From: Symsagittifera roscoffensis
Lineage: Eukaryota; Xenacoelomorpha; Acoela; Convolutidae
Direction: 5' to 3'
Assembly (NCBI RefSeq): GCF_963678635.1
Contig: NC_087067.1
Coordinates: 37,580,686-37,644,685 of the forward strand
DNA length: 64,000 bases
The position numbers and the translations under genes are program-made. A model generated the notes under the pieces. That model was not told where the DNA came from, did no database searches, and saw nothing but the letters and a program-made list of their open reading frames with translations. Positions 9,344 through 18,967 of the stretch are shown here, in pieces; position 1 is the stretch's first letter, and each line of letters opens with the position of its first letter.

Positions 9344-11958
9344 CGTGGGCTAAAAAAATGATTATTTTGAGACTGAAAAGCGGTGGTATGGGGTTGTTCA
9401 ATAATTTGTTCATAAGTATTATCATCTTGTGACTGGTGTGTCATTATATGTTGAATGGGACTTTGTGATGTGGTGAGTCGAAAATTTGGATTATGTGTGA
9501 TGGCTAAGTTTCGAAAATTTCGTGGGACTAGGGATAGTGGATGGTTATTTGGTAGGGCTGGTAATTGTGGTGCCGTTGGCGTTATGTCTACATTGTTATG
9601 TTCTTCGTCGTATGTATTTTGTCGTGTTGTTATTTTTGTGTTATATTCTTTTATTTGTGCGTCTAAAAGAATTTTGTTTATAGATGTAGAAAAGATTCCA
9701 AAAAATCCTGCAAATAGTATGCGTGCTACACTTGCTTGTCTGTTTACTTGTGTGTGTATAGCACATGTGTTGTAGATTCCTTTTAAAAGTGAGAAAAGAA
9801 ATCCAATAAAGTTAAACATTGCGTATAAAATAGTCAATTTTTCTAAGATGTAGTAGGGCCATCCTAGAAAATCGAGGATCTCATTTTTGAGTGTAACAAA
9901 GCTAAAAATGTTAATTGGTGATATATCTTGGGGACGGTATTTTTCACCGTTTAGATATATGTAATCTTTAATGTCTTTAAAATATCCGCTATAGTCTTGC
10001 GTGTAGATATCGGCAAATCCTGCGGTTTCTGCAAGTTTGCGTAAATTTTGGTCTATTGATTGTCTTTGTATAGTGTCCATTTGTGTTAATAATTCTTGGA
10101 ATTGTTGTGTTCTAATGTGATGTTGAATATCTGATTTTGAATAGATTCCTATTGATTGTAAGTCTATATTTGGGTTTCGAGCAATAGCGCGAATGCTTTC
10201 TGGTGAAAATTTTTTGAGTGATTGCATTAATGTGGGATATGGAGTGAGAAGATAATATTTATTTTCATCAGGGTTTAGTTGTACTACATTGTGGCTGTTT
10301 TCTGATCCACATGGGACTGCGGTATCCCAGAAATAGGTTCTTCGTGAAAGTGTATCCACGAAATGTACTTTATTCTTATAAAAGATAGGGATTCTTTTAT
10401 AACATCGTTTATCTTCAAAAACGTATAGTGGTGATACTTTTTTAGTACAAGTATAAAACCATAAGATGTTTCCTTCATAGTCTAAAAAATTTGATCTATT
10501 TCCAGATAATAAGTATCCTGCATAGGGTATTTTTAATACTGCTAGTGCAAGTGATTGTAATATTTGTGTTCGTTCTAATTCGCATAATTGGTGTAGTGTT
10601 TCTAATTCGGAGAGTGACATTTCTTGAAAAATTCGGCTAATTGTATAATCTAGTTTCATATCTAAATGAATATCATAGTGGATATTACCGAAATATGTAG
10701 TGTTCATTAGTGATAATTCTTGTAAGCGTGTGCTTCTGGTGTCCTGAGGTTTTAGATGTCCACCAGGTTGTCCGTTGCTTTTTTGAAAATTAACTGGTAT
10801 ATAGGATGTTCCTTCGTTTAAAGGATGACCTGTGGCATATGGGTCGATTTTTATTTTTCCAGTGGTCATGTCGAATCCTTTTTCGTATTCAACTAATATT
10901 TCAGAGTATTGTGTTCTGTGAAGTGGATTCCTGTATTTGCATGCAAGTTCTGTTTCTTGATATATTTGAAAACGTGTCAATTTGTTTTCTATATTGTCTA
11001 TGTTTCTAAAATTAGAACTTAGTTTTCGTGATGGATGGACTTGTTCATATGGAATGGATTGTATAAAATATTTTTCGTGAAATTTTATCATACGAGCGTG
11101 TATTTTTGCTACTTGAAATGTTGTACATGTATCTTCGGGGAACCAAACAATTGTTGCTTGTGTTCTCGTTGTAGGGTCGCAATAACCTTGATCATTTTTA
11201 CAAGGTAATCGGATTCCTTGATAGATCATTGTATTATCTGATAAATCTCGTGTTAGTTGTACTTTTTCGAGTTGTATTTTCCAATCGAAAAACATTATTT
11301 CTTGGTATCCTTTATTTTTTGTGTCTGCTTTGCAGTTTGATGGGTCATTTATACCAATGTGTGGTATCCAGTGTTTATCGTGTATGTCATAGGTTAATCG
11401 TCCGTGTGCGCCGTTATACGGGTATTTTTCGTCTAGTTTTATATGTCCTTGGTGTCTTTCAAGTTGTGATTGATGTACAGAGTCTGGAAAAACTTGAAAA
11501 TTAACTAACTTTCTAGCGGAGTTTTTATTTTGTGTGATGTTTAGTCTAAGTAATTCATTTTTACAATCGTCGGGATTGAGATGTAAAAGACGTTCTATAT
11601 TACTTTGATAGAATGATTCATGGTCAAGTCGGTTTTTGTTTCCGTTCGAGACTTGTGAACAATGTACTTTCTTTTCGGAAAATGTTGCTGTGAATTTATA
11701 ACCTGTAACTGTTGTTGCTCGGGCTTTTGAATAGAGCGTTGCTATTATATCTGTGGTTTCTATAGCTTGTGGTTCTGTTTCACATTGTGATACTTGATTT
11801 ATTGCATATTTGTGTAGTGTTTTTTGTTCATTTTCTTCACAATCGTAATGTGTTACTAATAAATCTTGTGGTCCTGTACGAGGAGAAGGGTTTATGTTTT
11901 GATTTGAGATTACTAGAAAAAGGAGTTGGAGAAAAATTAATAATTTTAGAATATACAT
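9340..11958 (-). CDS. env: Env-like membrane glycoprotein of the retroelement
   Basis: 872 residues from an ATG that overlaps the end of ORFc. Residues 1-18 form a signal peptide (MYILKLLIFLQLLFLVIS). A long cysteine-containing ectodomain follows, with NNT-, NIT- and NRS-type glycosylation sequons. A central conserved-looking core at about 450-545 contains LCELERTQIL, GYLLSGNRSNF, LWFYTC, RCYKRIPIFY and FVDTLSRRTYFW. A hydrophobic span at about 707-729 is followed by a second at about 745-760 and a polar tail of about 110 residues. This layout is that of a class I membrane glycoprotein that would mediate budding and entry. From memory, the core resembles Env-like proteins carried by other metazoan retroelements and glycoproteins of chuvirus-like RNA viruses; this needs a profile search. 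No furin site was assigned. Its last codons overlap ORF4. Confidence 0.82.
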   Translation of the reverse strand: MYILKLLIFLQLLFLVISNQNINPSPRTGPQDLLVTHYDCEENEQKTLHKYAINQVSQCETEPQAIETTDIIATLYSKARATTVTGYKFTATFSEKKVHCSQVSNGNKNRLDHESFYQSNIERLLHLNPDDCKNELLRLNITQNKNSARKLVNFQVFPDSVHQSQLERHQGHIKLDEKYPYNGAHGRLTYDIHDKHWIPHIGINDPSNCKADTKNKGYQEIMFFDWKIQLEKVQLTRDLSDNTMIYQGIRLPCKNDQGYCDPTTRTQATIVWFPEDTCTTFQVAKIHARMIKFHEKYFIQSIPYEQVHPSRKLSSNFRNIDNIENKLTRFQIYQETELACKYRNPLHRTQYSEILVEYEKGFDMTTGKIKIDPYATGHPLNEGTSYIPVNFQKSNGQPGGHLKPQDTRSTRLQELSLMNTTYFGNIHYDIHLDMKLDYTISRIFQEMSLSELETLHQLCELERTQILQSLALAVLKIPYAGYLLSGNRSNFLDYEGNILWFYTCTKKVSPLYVFEDKRCYKRIPIFYKNKVHFVDTLSRRTYFWDTAVPCGSENSHNVVQLNPDENKYYLLTPYPTLMQSLKKFSPESIRAIARNPNIDLQSIGIYSKSDIQHHIRTQQFQELLTQMDTIQRQSIDQNLRKLAETAGFADIYTQDYSGYFKDIKDYIYLNGEKYRPQDISPINIFSFVTLKNEILDFLGWPYYILEKLTILYAMFNFIGFLFSLLKGIYNTCAIHTQVNRQASVARILFAGFFGIFSTSINKILLDAQIKEYNTKITTRQNTYDEEHNNVDITPTAPQLPALPNNHPLSLVPRNFRNLAITHNPNFRLTTSQSPIQHIMTHQSQDDNTYEQIIEQPHTTAFQSQNNHFFSPR

Positions 11959-13079
11959 GTGTATGATAATCCTGAGTATGGATTATAAAATGTAATGTAG
12001 CCAATTGTGTTTTTGGTATATCTGTCGTATTTGTATATTACTTCAGTAGTTATAAACGGTGGTGGTAGTGATTGAGCTGTTATGTTAGGTGGATTTAATG
12101 GGTAGGGATGTTGGGTAATATTATTTAACTTAACTGTGATTTCAAACTTTAATTGTAAACTGTTTTGTTGGAGTATTTGAATATTGTGATCACGGATATC
12201 GTTGTGAATATCTTGGCGATATTGTAATCTATTAAGTGCCCAGTTATGAAGGCGGTTACTTTCTTGATGTTGTCCAAATAGTGGTGGAGGTGCTGTGAAT
12301 GTATTCCAATCTAGTCTTAAAGGAATATTTATTGATGATTGTTCTCGATATCTGGCGTCGAGATTATTTGGAAAGTTTAAGTTAAAGGGTGGTGGTGAAA
12401 ACTGGCTTATTGATGGTGTTGATGGTAGTGATAATGTTTCTGGTAGTGATGAGGATGTTGTTGTATCCGTAGAAATATCTATGGGGTCATTGACTAAATT
12501 TGGTTCACCTTGTGTAAATGAATGTGTAGTCCAATATGGTAGTCGTGATGCCTGGTTTGGGGGGTTAAAGGGATTTTCACGTATTTGCTCAGATGTTGGT
12601 GTTGAACCTAAGTAATCTGATGGTAGGCTTGAGGTGCTACGTTGTGAAAGAAGCGTAGGGGTTTCAGGTAATATACCAATGGGGTTTTCTGGAGTGTGTT
12701 GTGATGGGGATTGAGGTATATCAAAATGAACTCGGGGAGTTTGAAAATTTCTGTTTCGTCGAGGATGTATAATTTGTCTATTTATTTCGACTGTATTTTG
12801 GTTTTGACTAGAATTTCTTATTCTACTTAGTTCTTGTGGTGGTGTTGGGTATAGGTTATATGTTGGTTCGCTTAAAGGTGCTTGTCGTTGAACTGGTTCT
12901 AGTGGTTCTGATAAACGAGCATGTCGTTCTTCAAAAGTGTATGGATTGTCTTGAAAAGAAATTCGTGTAGATGTTTGAGGATTTTGAGTAGTTAAAGGTG
13001 GTGTTTGGTTATCTTGGGATGATGTCGGTGAAGACTGATTCTGTGACTGTTGGGTAGCAATTTTTGATGGTATTTTGAA
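11946..13079 (-). CDS. ORFc: 377-codon open frame without ATG, between pol and env
   Basis: Reading the minus strand in the frame whose triplets start at multiples of three gives no stop from 13079 down to a TAA at 11946-11948, and no ATG anywhere. By chance a 1.1-kb open frame in such AT-rich DNA is very unlikely. The encoded protein is rich in P, S, T, Q and N in its first two thirds (SSPTSSQDNQTPPLTTQ, PTPPQELSRIRNSS) and more ordered near the end (LHNWALNRLQYRQDIHND, FEITVKLNNI). It ends 13 bases inside env. Without an ATG it must be joined to an upstream start by splicing or frameshift, or use a non-AUG start; AG acceptor candidates lie at about 13030-13045. The family is unknown; it may be disordered. 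Confidence 0.72.
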   Translation of the reverse strand, partial: FKIPSKIATQQSQNQSSPTSSQDNQTPPLTTQNPQTSTRISFQDNPYTFEERHARLSEPLEPVQRQAPLSEPTYNLYPTPPQELSRIRNSSQNQNTVEINRQIIHPRRNRNFQTPRVHFDIPQSPSQHTPENPIGILPETPTLLSQRSTSSLPSDYLGSTPTSEQIRENPFNPPNQASRLPYWTTHSFTQGEPNLVNDPIDISTDTTTSSSLPETLSLPSTPSISQFSPPPFNLNFPNNLDARYREQSSINIPLRLDWNTFTAPPPLFGQHQESNRLHNWALNRLQYRQDIHNDIRDHNIQILQQNSLQLKFEITVKLNNITQHPYPLNPPNITAQSLPPPFITTEVIYKYDRYTKNTIGYITFYNPYSGLSYTCIF

Positions 13080-13109
13080 TTATTACTTTAGTGAGAAATT
13101 TTGTGTTTA

Positions 13110-13277
13110 TTATAATATTCTTCCAAAAAAAAGAATTAGAAGGACTGTTGCTAGGGCAAATGTGAGGATTGCTTTCTTTATACATTTACAGATGGTCAAA
13201 ATGAGGGATGATAAAAATGTTATGAAAATTACAAACAATAAAAAAATATCGGTTCTACTGAAAATTGTTCGTATCAT
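13110..13277 (-). CDS. ORFb: 55-aa double-hydrophobic small protein
   Basis: Starts with an ATG that overlaps the TGA of ORFa as ATGA (13274-13277). Residues 11-30 (IFLLFVIFITFLSSLILTIC) and about 36-51 are hydrophobic, separated by a short basic, cysteine-bearing loop (KCIKK), so a two-pass hairpin in the membrane is likely. It ends in tandem TAA TAA. The frame is the same as that of ORFc, but four stop codons lie between them. The function is unknown; small hydrophobic proteins of this type are common in viruses, which is analogy only. Confidence 0.5.
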   Translation of the reverse strand: MIRTIFSRTDIFLLFVIFITFLSSLILTICKCIKKAILTFALATVLLILFFGRIL

Positions 13278-13504
13278 TTAGATAAGTTGTATAAATCGTA
13301 CCTGTGGATATAATCAAGGGTTTTGGAAAGTTGGAGGAATAGTTCGAGAATAGTGTAGAAAATTAAAAAAATGTTACAAAAAATGATTAGGATTATTAGA
13401 AAAGATTCAAGTATATCAAAAAGAAATATTATAAAGGCTTCAAGTATTGAAAAAAAATGTTTAAAATTTATAAGTATTTGAGCAACTGTTTGAGAGAAGA
13501 GCAT
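13274..13504 (-). CDS. ORFa: 76-aa hydrophobic small protein
   Basis: An ATG directly follows an in-frame TAA. The protein is almost entirely hydrophobic from about residue 18 to 60 (FIIFLFDILESFLIILIIFC and following), rich in I, L and F, with a polar C-terminus (DYIHRYDLYNLSK). One long or two short membrane helices are likely. Its stop overlaps the ORFb start, so the two could be translationally coupled. The family is not recognised. AT-rich DNA readily encodes I/L/F runs, so coding status rests mainly on the neat ATGA junction. Confidence 0.45.
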   Translation of the reverse strand: MLFSQTVAQILINFKHFFSILEAFIIFLFDILESFLIILIIFCNIFLIFYTILELFLQLSKTLDYIHRYDLYNLSK

Positions 13505-14104
13505 TTAAGAAATGATCTCTTGGTCGAATATTTTTTGCTGTTTGAGGCGATTTTCTAGTGTGGTCGAATTATTTATTAGTTTTTTGACAAGTGGGTTGAG
13601 TTTTGTAAAAAATTGTTGGGGGCAATTTTCATGGTGACTGGGAGGTCGTCTTTTTCTTTATTTTTGTTTGTCAAATGATCCGGGGTATGGTGAGATTTTT
13701 ATACTTTAGGCTAATTAAAATCTTCATTTTGTTACTTTAGGCTAAGTTATCAAATTTGTTTTGGGGGTATTCGTGGTCTGAGTTGGGGAAATATTGTTGA
13801 TCTTTGGGTTATTAGATAAGGGAGGGGTACGGTATTATGGTGATATTTATTTTAACTGTCAAGTTGGAGTGATTTGCTTATTTTTGACCTGGAGGTTGTA
13901 AAGTTATAGTTAGAGATGTGCCTGGAGTTCTAGATTATTCGTCTAATTGATCTTAGTTTGAGTTAGAGAAAGTGGCGGATTGGATGAATCCTATTGGTCT
14001 ATTTTGAACTAGAATTATTGCGTACTTGTGAGCATGTTATTTTGAAAAATTGAAATGAAAAATGTTACGGAGGTTTCAAGATTGTGAAGTATGAAATCTT
14101 AAAA
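13505..14104 (-). other. Non-coding spacer between pol and ORFa
   Basis: About 600 bp with no long open frame in the sense direction. It holds a direct repeat of TACTTTAGGCTAA (forward strand) at 13702-13714 and 13733-13745, 31 bp apart. It could host the splice acceptor or promoter for the downstream ORFs. Confidence 0.4.
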
Positions 14105-17100
14105 TTACTTTTTAAATTCTACTTTCTTTAATATTTTAGATTGGGGGATGAACATTTTGTAGTTTTTACGTGGTTGATTTCGGAGTCTTGTTGTTTTTCT
14201 ATGTTCAGATTTGTCTATTTCTTCTTGGGGTATTATTTGTTCTGTCATTTTTCTATTTTTTCTTTGTTTTGGAGATTCTTTATGGTTTTTTGTATTGTTT
14301 TTGGTGGCGGTTGGTTTTGTGTTTTGATTTTCGGTGGGGTTATCATTTTGTTCTGTGGTTTTCAGATGTGGTTCATTTTGAATGATTTTTAATCCTGTGA
14401 AAGAATATAATTGAGTTAATTCGCGGAGTGCGTATTCTTTTGGGTAATAAGGTAATAGGTTGTTTCGATGTTGAACGATTTCTTTTTTGTTTGAGTCGGT
14501 AATTTTATATGTGATATCAGTGGGTTTTGCAATTATTTGGTATGGTCCTTTTCGAAGGGGTTGTAATTTTTTAGAAATTCCTTTTTGAGTATTAAAATTA
14601 GGTATTAAAACAAATGTTCCAATTTTTAAATCGGAGGCTGGTGTAAAACGTGAATTGATTTGTTCATTAATGTTTTGTCTTTGTAATAACTTTTTTGTTA
14701 TTTTTTGATAAATTTCATTGTGTTTTTTATCTCTATTTAGAATCCATTCGGTGTGTGTACCGGAGGCTAGTTTAAGAATTTGTGGGTGATGAAAATGATC
14801 TTCATCGTGTGTATGTAAAGGTAGGTTATAACAAATTGAGTCTTTATTTGGTTGACAATAACCTTGTGCGTTTTTATGAGAATTTGCTGTAAACATTATT
14901 GGTTTGCGTGGCTTTTGGTTAAAAACCATTTCGTATGGTGACATTTCTAAAGTTGTCGTAATTTGTGAATTATATGCTAAGGGAAATAATTTTACATCTG
15001 CTGACCATTCGGTATATTTTGTATCATTTCCGTTGATGATACATCTAAGATATTCTTGTAATGAACGGTTCATACCTTCGACTAAGCCGTTTGTCCAAGG
15101 TGCATGAGATGTACGTGGTTTGTGTTTAATGTTATATAAATGACATAGTGTGATAATTTCATTATTTATGAATTCTGTACCGTTGTCTGTGACTAAAATT
15201 TCTGGTAGTCCGAATTTTGCTATCCAGTGTTCATAGAGTGTTGTGTAAGCGTAATAAGCGTTACAATGTGGTACTGGGTTAAGTGCTACATAATGTGTAA
15301 ATGCGTCAACAATTACCATAATGTAGGAGTTTCCTTCTGATGAGGGTGAAATTGGTCCCTTAGTATCAAATGAGATACGATGGTTAAAGTACAAGCTTTG
15401 TCCTTTAAAATCTTGTTTTTGTGCTATTTGTTTTTGATTTGGGTAAGGTTTATTTAGTTGGCATACTATACAATCATTGCATAGTACTTTTATCCAAATT
15501 GGTGCATTTGGGAAATAAAAGTTTTGTATAAAATTTGAATATGTTTTTTCTGATCCAGAGTGTCCTTTAATATTTTGTGTATGTGAAATATTAAAAGCTA
15601 TAAGAATCATACTTATAGGGAGACATGGAACTGTAGATTCATTTAGGTTATACTCTAAAAGGTCTGTATTTTCGTTAATTGTTGTGTTGTTAAATTTGCG
15701 AAAGTATCGGAGGAGTGTTTTGTTTCCTAGAATGGTTGAATCTGCTTTGACAGGTTTAGTTTTATATTTGTGCCATGATTTCAGTTGTCTAATTATCGGG
15801 TCAAGATTTTGATATTGTTTCAGTGTTGAAATTTTAATTATTTCTGTTGGGGGGAGAAAAATGTTTTCGATTTCTAATTTAGATAAGGGTATTGTATCAA
15901 GTGGGTCGTGAAGGTCAAAAACTTGATTTATTGTGTATTTTGAATCATTTGTTTGTGGTCCTGATAAATTTATTTTATCAGTTAAATCTTCTTTTTCAAT
16001 TAGTGGAAAATGGTCTTTTTTAGGCGGGTGTTGTTTTGTTCGTTTTTGTTGGGTGTTATTTTTTATCCATTGAGAATATGGGATTGGTTTGAAAGTTGAT
16101 GTTCCAAGTAGATCAACTTCATAATGATTATTTTGACAATCTAAATAAAGTGGGAAATGTTGTAAATTATTTATTTGTGATTGTTCAATATCAGTTTTTA
16201 CTGCATATTTGCATTCCAATCGGGGTGATGTTTCGTTTTCTGCAAGGTAGAATTTTATGTTTTTAGGTATTTCAACTGTTGTTTTTCGTGTAAGTAATTC
16301 AGGTGGTGTATTTCGACTTAAGGTGTCTGGTAATGCAAGATTTTTTCCTGCAGTCCAAACTATATGTAAGTTTGGAAATTTCATTAGAATTAGTTGAAAT
16401 CTGTAAACTCGGTGGTTTGGATTAGACTTTTGTGTAAAAAGAAAAATGATTGGTTTATGGTCTGTGAATAGAACTGTTGGATGTTTTGATCCAAGTATCA
16501 GAAATTCATATTCTGTCAGTGTATATATTATGGCTGTACATTCTCTCATTAGAGTTGAGAGTCGTAGCTCTGCTTGAGTGAATAATCGAGAATTTGCTGA
16601 TATGATGTTCATTTTATTTGTACCATTATGTGATTGTAATAGTGCTGCACCGATGCCAAAGTTCGAAGCATCGCACATTGCATAAAATGGTTGATTTGAG
16701 TCTGGAATTGTGTTTGAAATTTGTTCAGTTAAAAGTTTCTTTATTTCTTCAAATCGTGTTTGATGTTCTGTGTTCCATTCAAAATTATTTTGTTGTCTAA
16801 GGATGTTATAAAATGGTCGTAGATATAATTGCATTTTATAAACATATTTACTTAAAAAGTTTAACATTCCAAGAAATTCTTGGATTTTCTTTTTATTTGT
16901 TGGTGGTTGAAGTTTTTGAATAGCGTCAATGCGTGATTTCAATGGAGTGATTGTTTTTCTTTCTATATTATGTCCTAAGAATTTAACTCTTGTCAAAAAG
17001 AAGTGTGATTTATCGGGGGCGGCCTTCAGATTTTCGTTCTGAAGTATTTGGTGATATTTTTCTAAAACATTGAACATTTCGTCTTTTGTTTGTGATTGCA

Positions 17101-18967
17101 TAAAAACATCGTCTAAATAGGTGATTGCGTTTTTCTTGAGTATTAGTGGTCTAAAAATTTTGCTCATAAAAGCTGAAAATGCTGCTGGTCCTATGGATAT
17201 TCCATAGAATAAGCGGTTGAATTCATATTGTTGGTTTCCTATAACAAATTGTGTTAAACGTCGTGATTGTTCATCTAGTGGCATTTGATTGTATGCACTA
17301 TTCATATCGGCGGTTGTAAAGTATTTGCCGTTTATTTTTGTTAAAATAACTTGTATTGGTTCAATGGGCCAATTACATTTTGATTCATCTATAAGTGAAT
17401 TGAGGTATCTAGCATCGAGAACGATTTTTAATGATTCTCCTTTAGCTAGAATGATAACAGGGTTGATAAATGTGTTGCCTTTTGGTTGTTCTTCTTTGTT
17501 TACTGGTGATATAATGTTGTATTGTTCTAAAATATCGAGTAATCTGTTCACTTTATCATGTAAGTGAATTGGTACTTTACTTGCTCTCTGTTTTTTGAAA
17601 ACTGCGTCTGGTTTTAACGGGAGATGTAGTGATGAACTGATTTTTCCAACATCGAATTTTGATGTTGCATAGACTGATGAATATTTAATTAGCTGTTTGG
17701 CTAATTTTTCGAATTCGTCTTGTGTTATTTGTGAATGTTGGAAATTAAACATTGTTAAAAATTTTTGTTGGTCCTCTGTGTAGTTACTTATGTTGAATGT
17801 AGGTTTGAAATATGGAGTTTTTGTGAAATAATCCGTATTTCTGTTTTCGTTACTTATTATATTATTTATAGATAATTCTTCATTAAGAATTGTAGATTGG
17901 CAAATATCTAGTAATTGGAGTATATTATTTACGCGATAGGCTTTTTCGTGTATTGGTGATATTGTAGCGTTGGTTTCGCAGTATTTTAAAAGTCCTAAAG
18001 GTAATGTTACTTGGTAAGGTGTGTTGTTATAGACATGTAAGGAAATGATATCGGAATTCGAATTTTTCAAATATTTTATGGATGAGATTGTGATTTTGAA
18101 AAATTTATGAATAGGTTTGAATTCAAATTCTGACATATAAAATTTTTGTTTGTTTTGTTCTTTATCATATTGGTGAACTTGTTTGATTGAAAAATTATAG
18201 ATATTTCCTGATAGTGGTTTTAGGTGTTTCCTTTGTTTGTTAAATATCGGGTAGAATTTTGAAAAGAATGGTGGTTGTTTATTTAATCTTTGAAAAAATG
18301 TTAAGGATGTTTCTTTTGTTTTTGTATATTTATCTTTGATTAATATTTTACTATTTAGGATGTTAATTGTTGGTATATACTTCGAAATAAATGGTATTCC
18401 AATGATATTATATTTAATGTCAGTGATATGGAATATTTGTTTAAATGGCTTATTTAAAATTTTGCTTTGTTCCATTGTTCTGGTGGGGAGGAGAAATAAT
18501 TGGATTTTTCCGTAGTTTATCAATGTTGATCCTTGTGCTGTTGCTAACTTACTGGAGGTTTCAAGAGGTGTTAGCTTTGGGTGTAAGGTTTTTATTTCAT
18601 TCCATGTGGGGATGTTTATTATGTTTGATTCTGCTCCTGAATCAATTAAAAAATCTATTTCAAGGTCTGGTGGTTGAAATTCTTTATTTCTTGGGCTTTC
18701 TAAGAGAAATGGTATTGTCCAAATTTTTTCTTTGGGTTGTTCTTTTTGTATATTTTGATAAATGTGATTTGTATTCAAGCATTTTGTTTTGGTATTTTTA
18801 TTGGTTTGATCTGTAGTGTTAATCTCGTTTGTTTCTTGCGTCGTTGGTGTGGAATTTATGGGTGTAGTGTAATAATTTTGAAGAAATTCTGATTGATTTT
18901 CATATATGTGTGATGAAAAAGGTTCTTCATATATAACAGATTCATAGTCATTTTCGACTTTTATCAT
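14105..18967 (-). CDS. pol: Pol polyprotein: protease, RT, RNase H, integrase
   Basis: 1,620 codons from the first ATG; the frame is open further upstream to the gag TGA. Protease: LIDSGAESN at about 107-115 (catalytic D109) with a IIGIPF flap-end motif near 188. RT: about 480-720 with LDARYLN, FTTADMNSAYNQ and YLDD at 617-620. RNase H: D766, E809, D836 and D881, all present. Integrase: HHCC zinc module (H1129, H1136, C1166, C1169) and a DD35E core D1201, D1261, E1297 with exactly 35 residues between the last two, then a GPY motif LRKGPY at 1471-1476. There is no chromodomain; the tail is basic and low-complexity. The order and GPY motif are Ty3/gypsy. All catalytic residues are intact, so the protein should be functional. 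It is probably expressed by stop-codon readthrough from gag, in the same frame. Confidence 0.95.
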   Translation of the reverse strand: MIKVENDYESVIYEEPFSSHIYENQSEFLQNYYTTPINSTPTTQETNEINTTDQTNKNTKTKCLNTNHIYQNIQKEQPKEKIWTIPFLLESPRNKEFQPPDLEIDFLIDSGAESNIINIPTWNEIKTLHPKLTPLETSSKLATAQGSTLINYGKIQLFLLPTRTMEQSKILNKPFKQIFHITDIKYNIIGIPFISKYIPTINILNSKILIKDKYTKTKETSLTFFQRLNKQPPFFSKFYPIFNKQRKHLKPLSGNIYNFSIKQVHQYDKEQNKQKFYMSEFEFKPIHKFFKITISSIKYLKNSNSDIISLHVYNNTPYQVTLPLGLLKYCETNATISPIHEKAYRVNNILQLLDICQSTILNEELSINNIISNENRNTDYFTKTPYFKPTFNISNYTEDQQKFLTMFNFQHSQITQDEFEKLAKQLIKYSSVYATSKFDVGKISSSLHLPLKPDAVFKKQRASKVPIHLHDKVNRLLDILEQYNIISPVNKEEQPKGNTFINPVIILAKGESLKIVLDARYLNSLIDESKCNWPIEPIQVILTKINGKYFTTADMNSAYNQMPLDEQSRRLTQFVIGNQQYEFNRLFYGISIGPAAFSAFMSKIFRPLILKKNAITYLDDVFMQSQTKDEMFNVLEKYHQILQNENLKAAPDKSHFFLTRVKFLGHNIERKTITPLKSRIDAIQKLQPPTNKKKIQEFLGMLNFLSKYVYKMQLYLRPFYNILRQQNNFEWNTEHQTRFEEIKKLLTEQISNTIPDSNQPFYAMCDASNFGIGAALLQSHNGTNKMNIISANSRLFTQAELRLSTLMRECTAIIYTLTEYEFLILGSKHPTVLFTDHKPIIFLFTQKSNPNHRVYRFQLILMKFPNLHIVWTAGKNLALPDTLSRNTPPELLTRKTTVEIPKNIKFYLAENETSPRLECKYAVKTDIEQSQINNLQHFPLYLDCQNNHYEVDLLGTSTFKPIPYSQWIKNNTQQKRTKQHPPKKDHFPLIEKEDLTDKINLSGPQTNDSKYTINQVFDLHDPLDTIPLSKLEIENIFLPPTEIIKISTLKQYQNLDPIIRQLKSWHKYKTKPVKADSTILGNKTLLRYFRKFNNTTINENTDLLEYNLNESTVPCLPISMILIAFNISHTQNIKGHSGSEKTYSNFIQNFYFPNAPIWIKVLCNDCIVCQLNKPYPNQKQIAQKQDFKGQSLYFNHRISFDTKGPISPSSEGNSYIMVIVDAFTHYVALNPVPHCNAYYAYTTLYEHWIAKFGLPEILVTDNGTEFINNEIITLCHLYNIKHKPRTSHAPWTNGLVEGMNRSLQEYLRCIINGNDTKYTEWSADVKLFPLAYNSQITTTLEMSPYEMVFNQKPRKPIMFTANSHKNAQGYCQPNKDSICYNLPLHTHDEDHFHHPQILKLASGTHTEWILNRDKKHNEIYQKITKKLLQRQNINEQINSRFTPASDLKIGTFVLIPNFNTQKGISKKLQPLRKGPYQIIAKPTDITYKITDSNKKEIVQHRNNLLPYYPKEYALRELTQLYSFTGLKIIQNEPHLKTTEQNDNPTENQNTKPTATKNNTKNHKESPKQRKNRKMTEQIIPQEEIDKSEHRKTTRLRNQPRKNYKMFIPQSKILKKVEFKK

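Noticed and set aside
14141-14392. Forward ORFs opposite pol, env and ORF4 (many F/V/L/C-rich frames)
   Set aside because: They are antisense shadows of long minus-strand coding frames.
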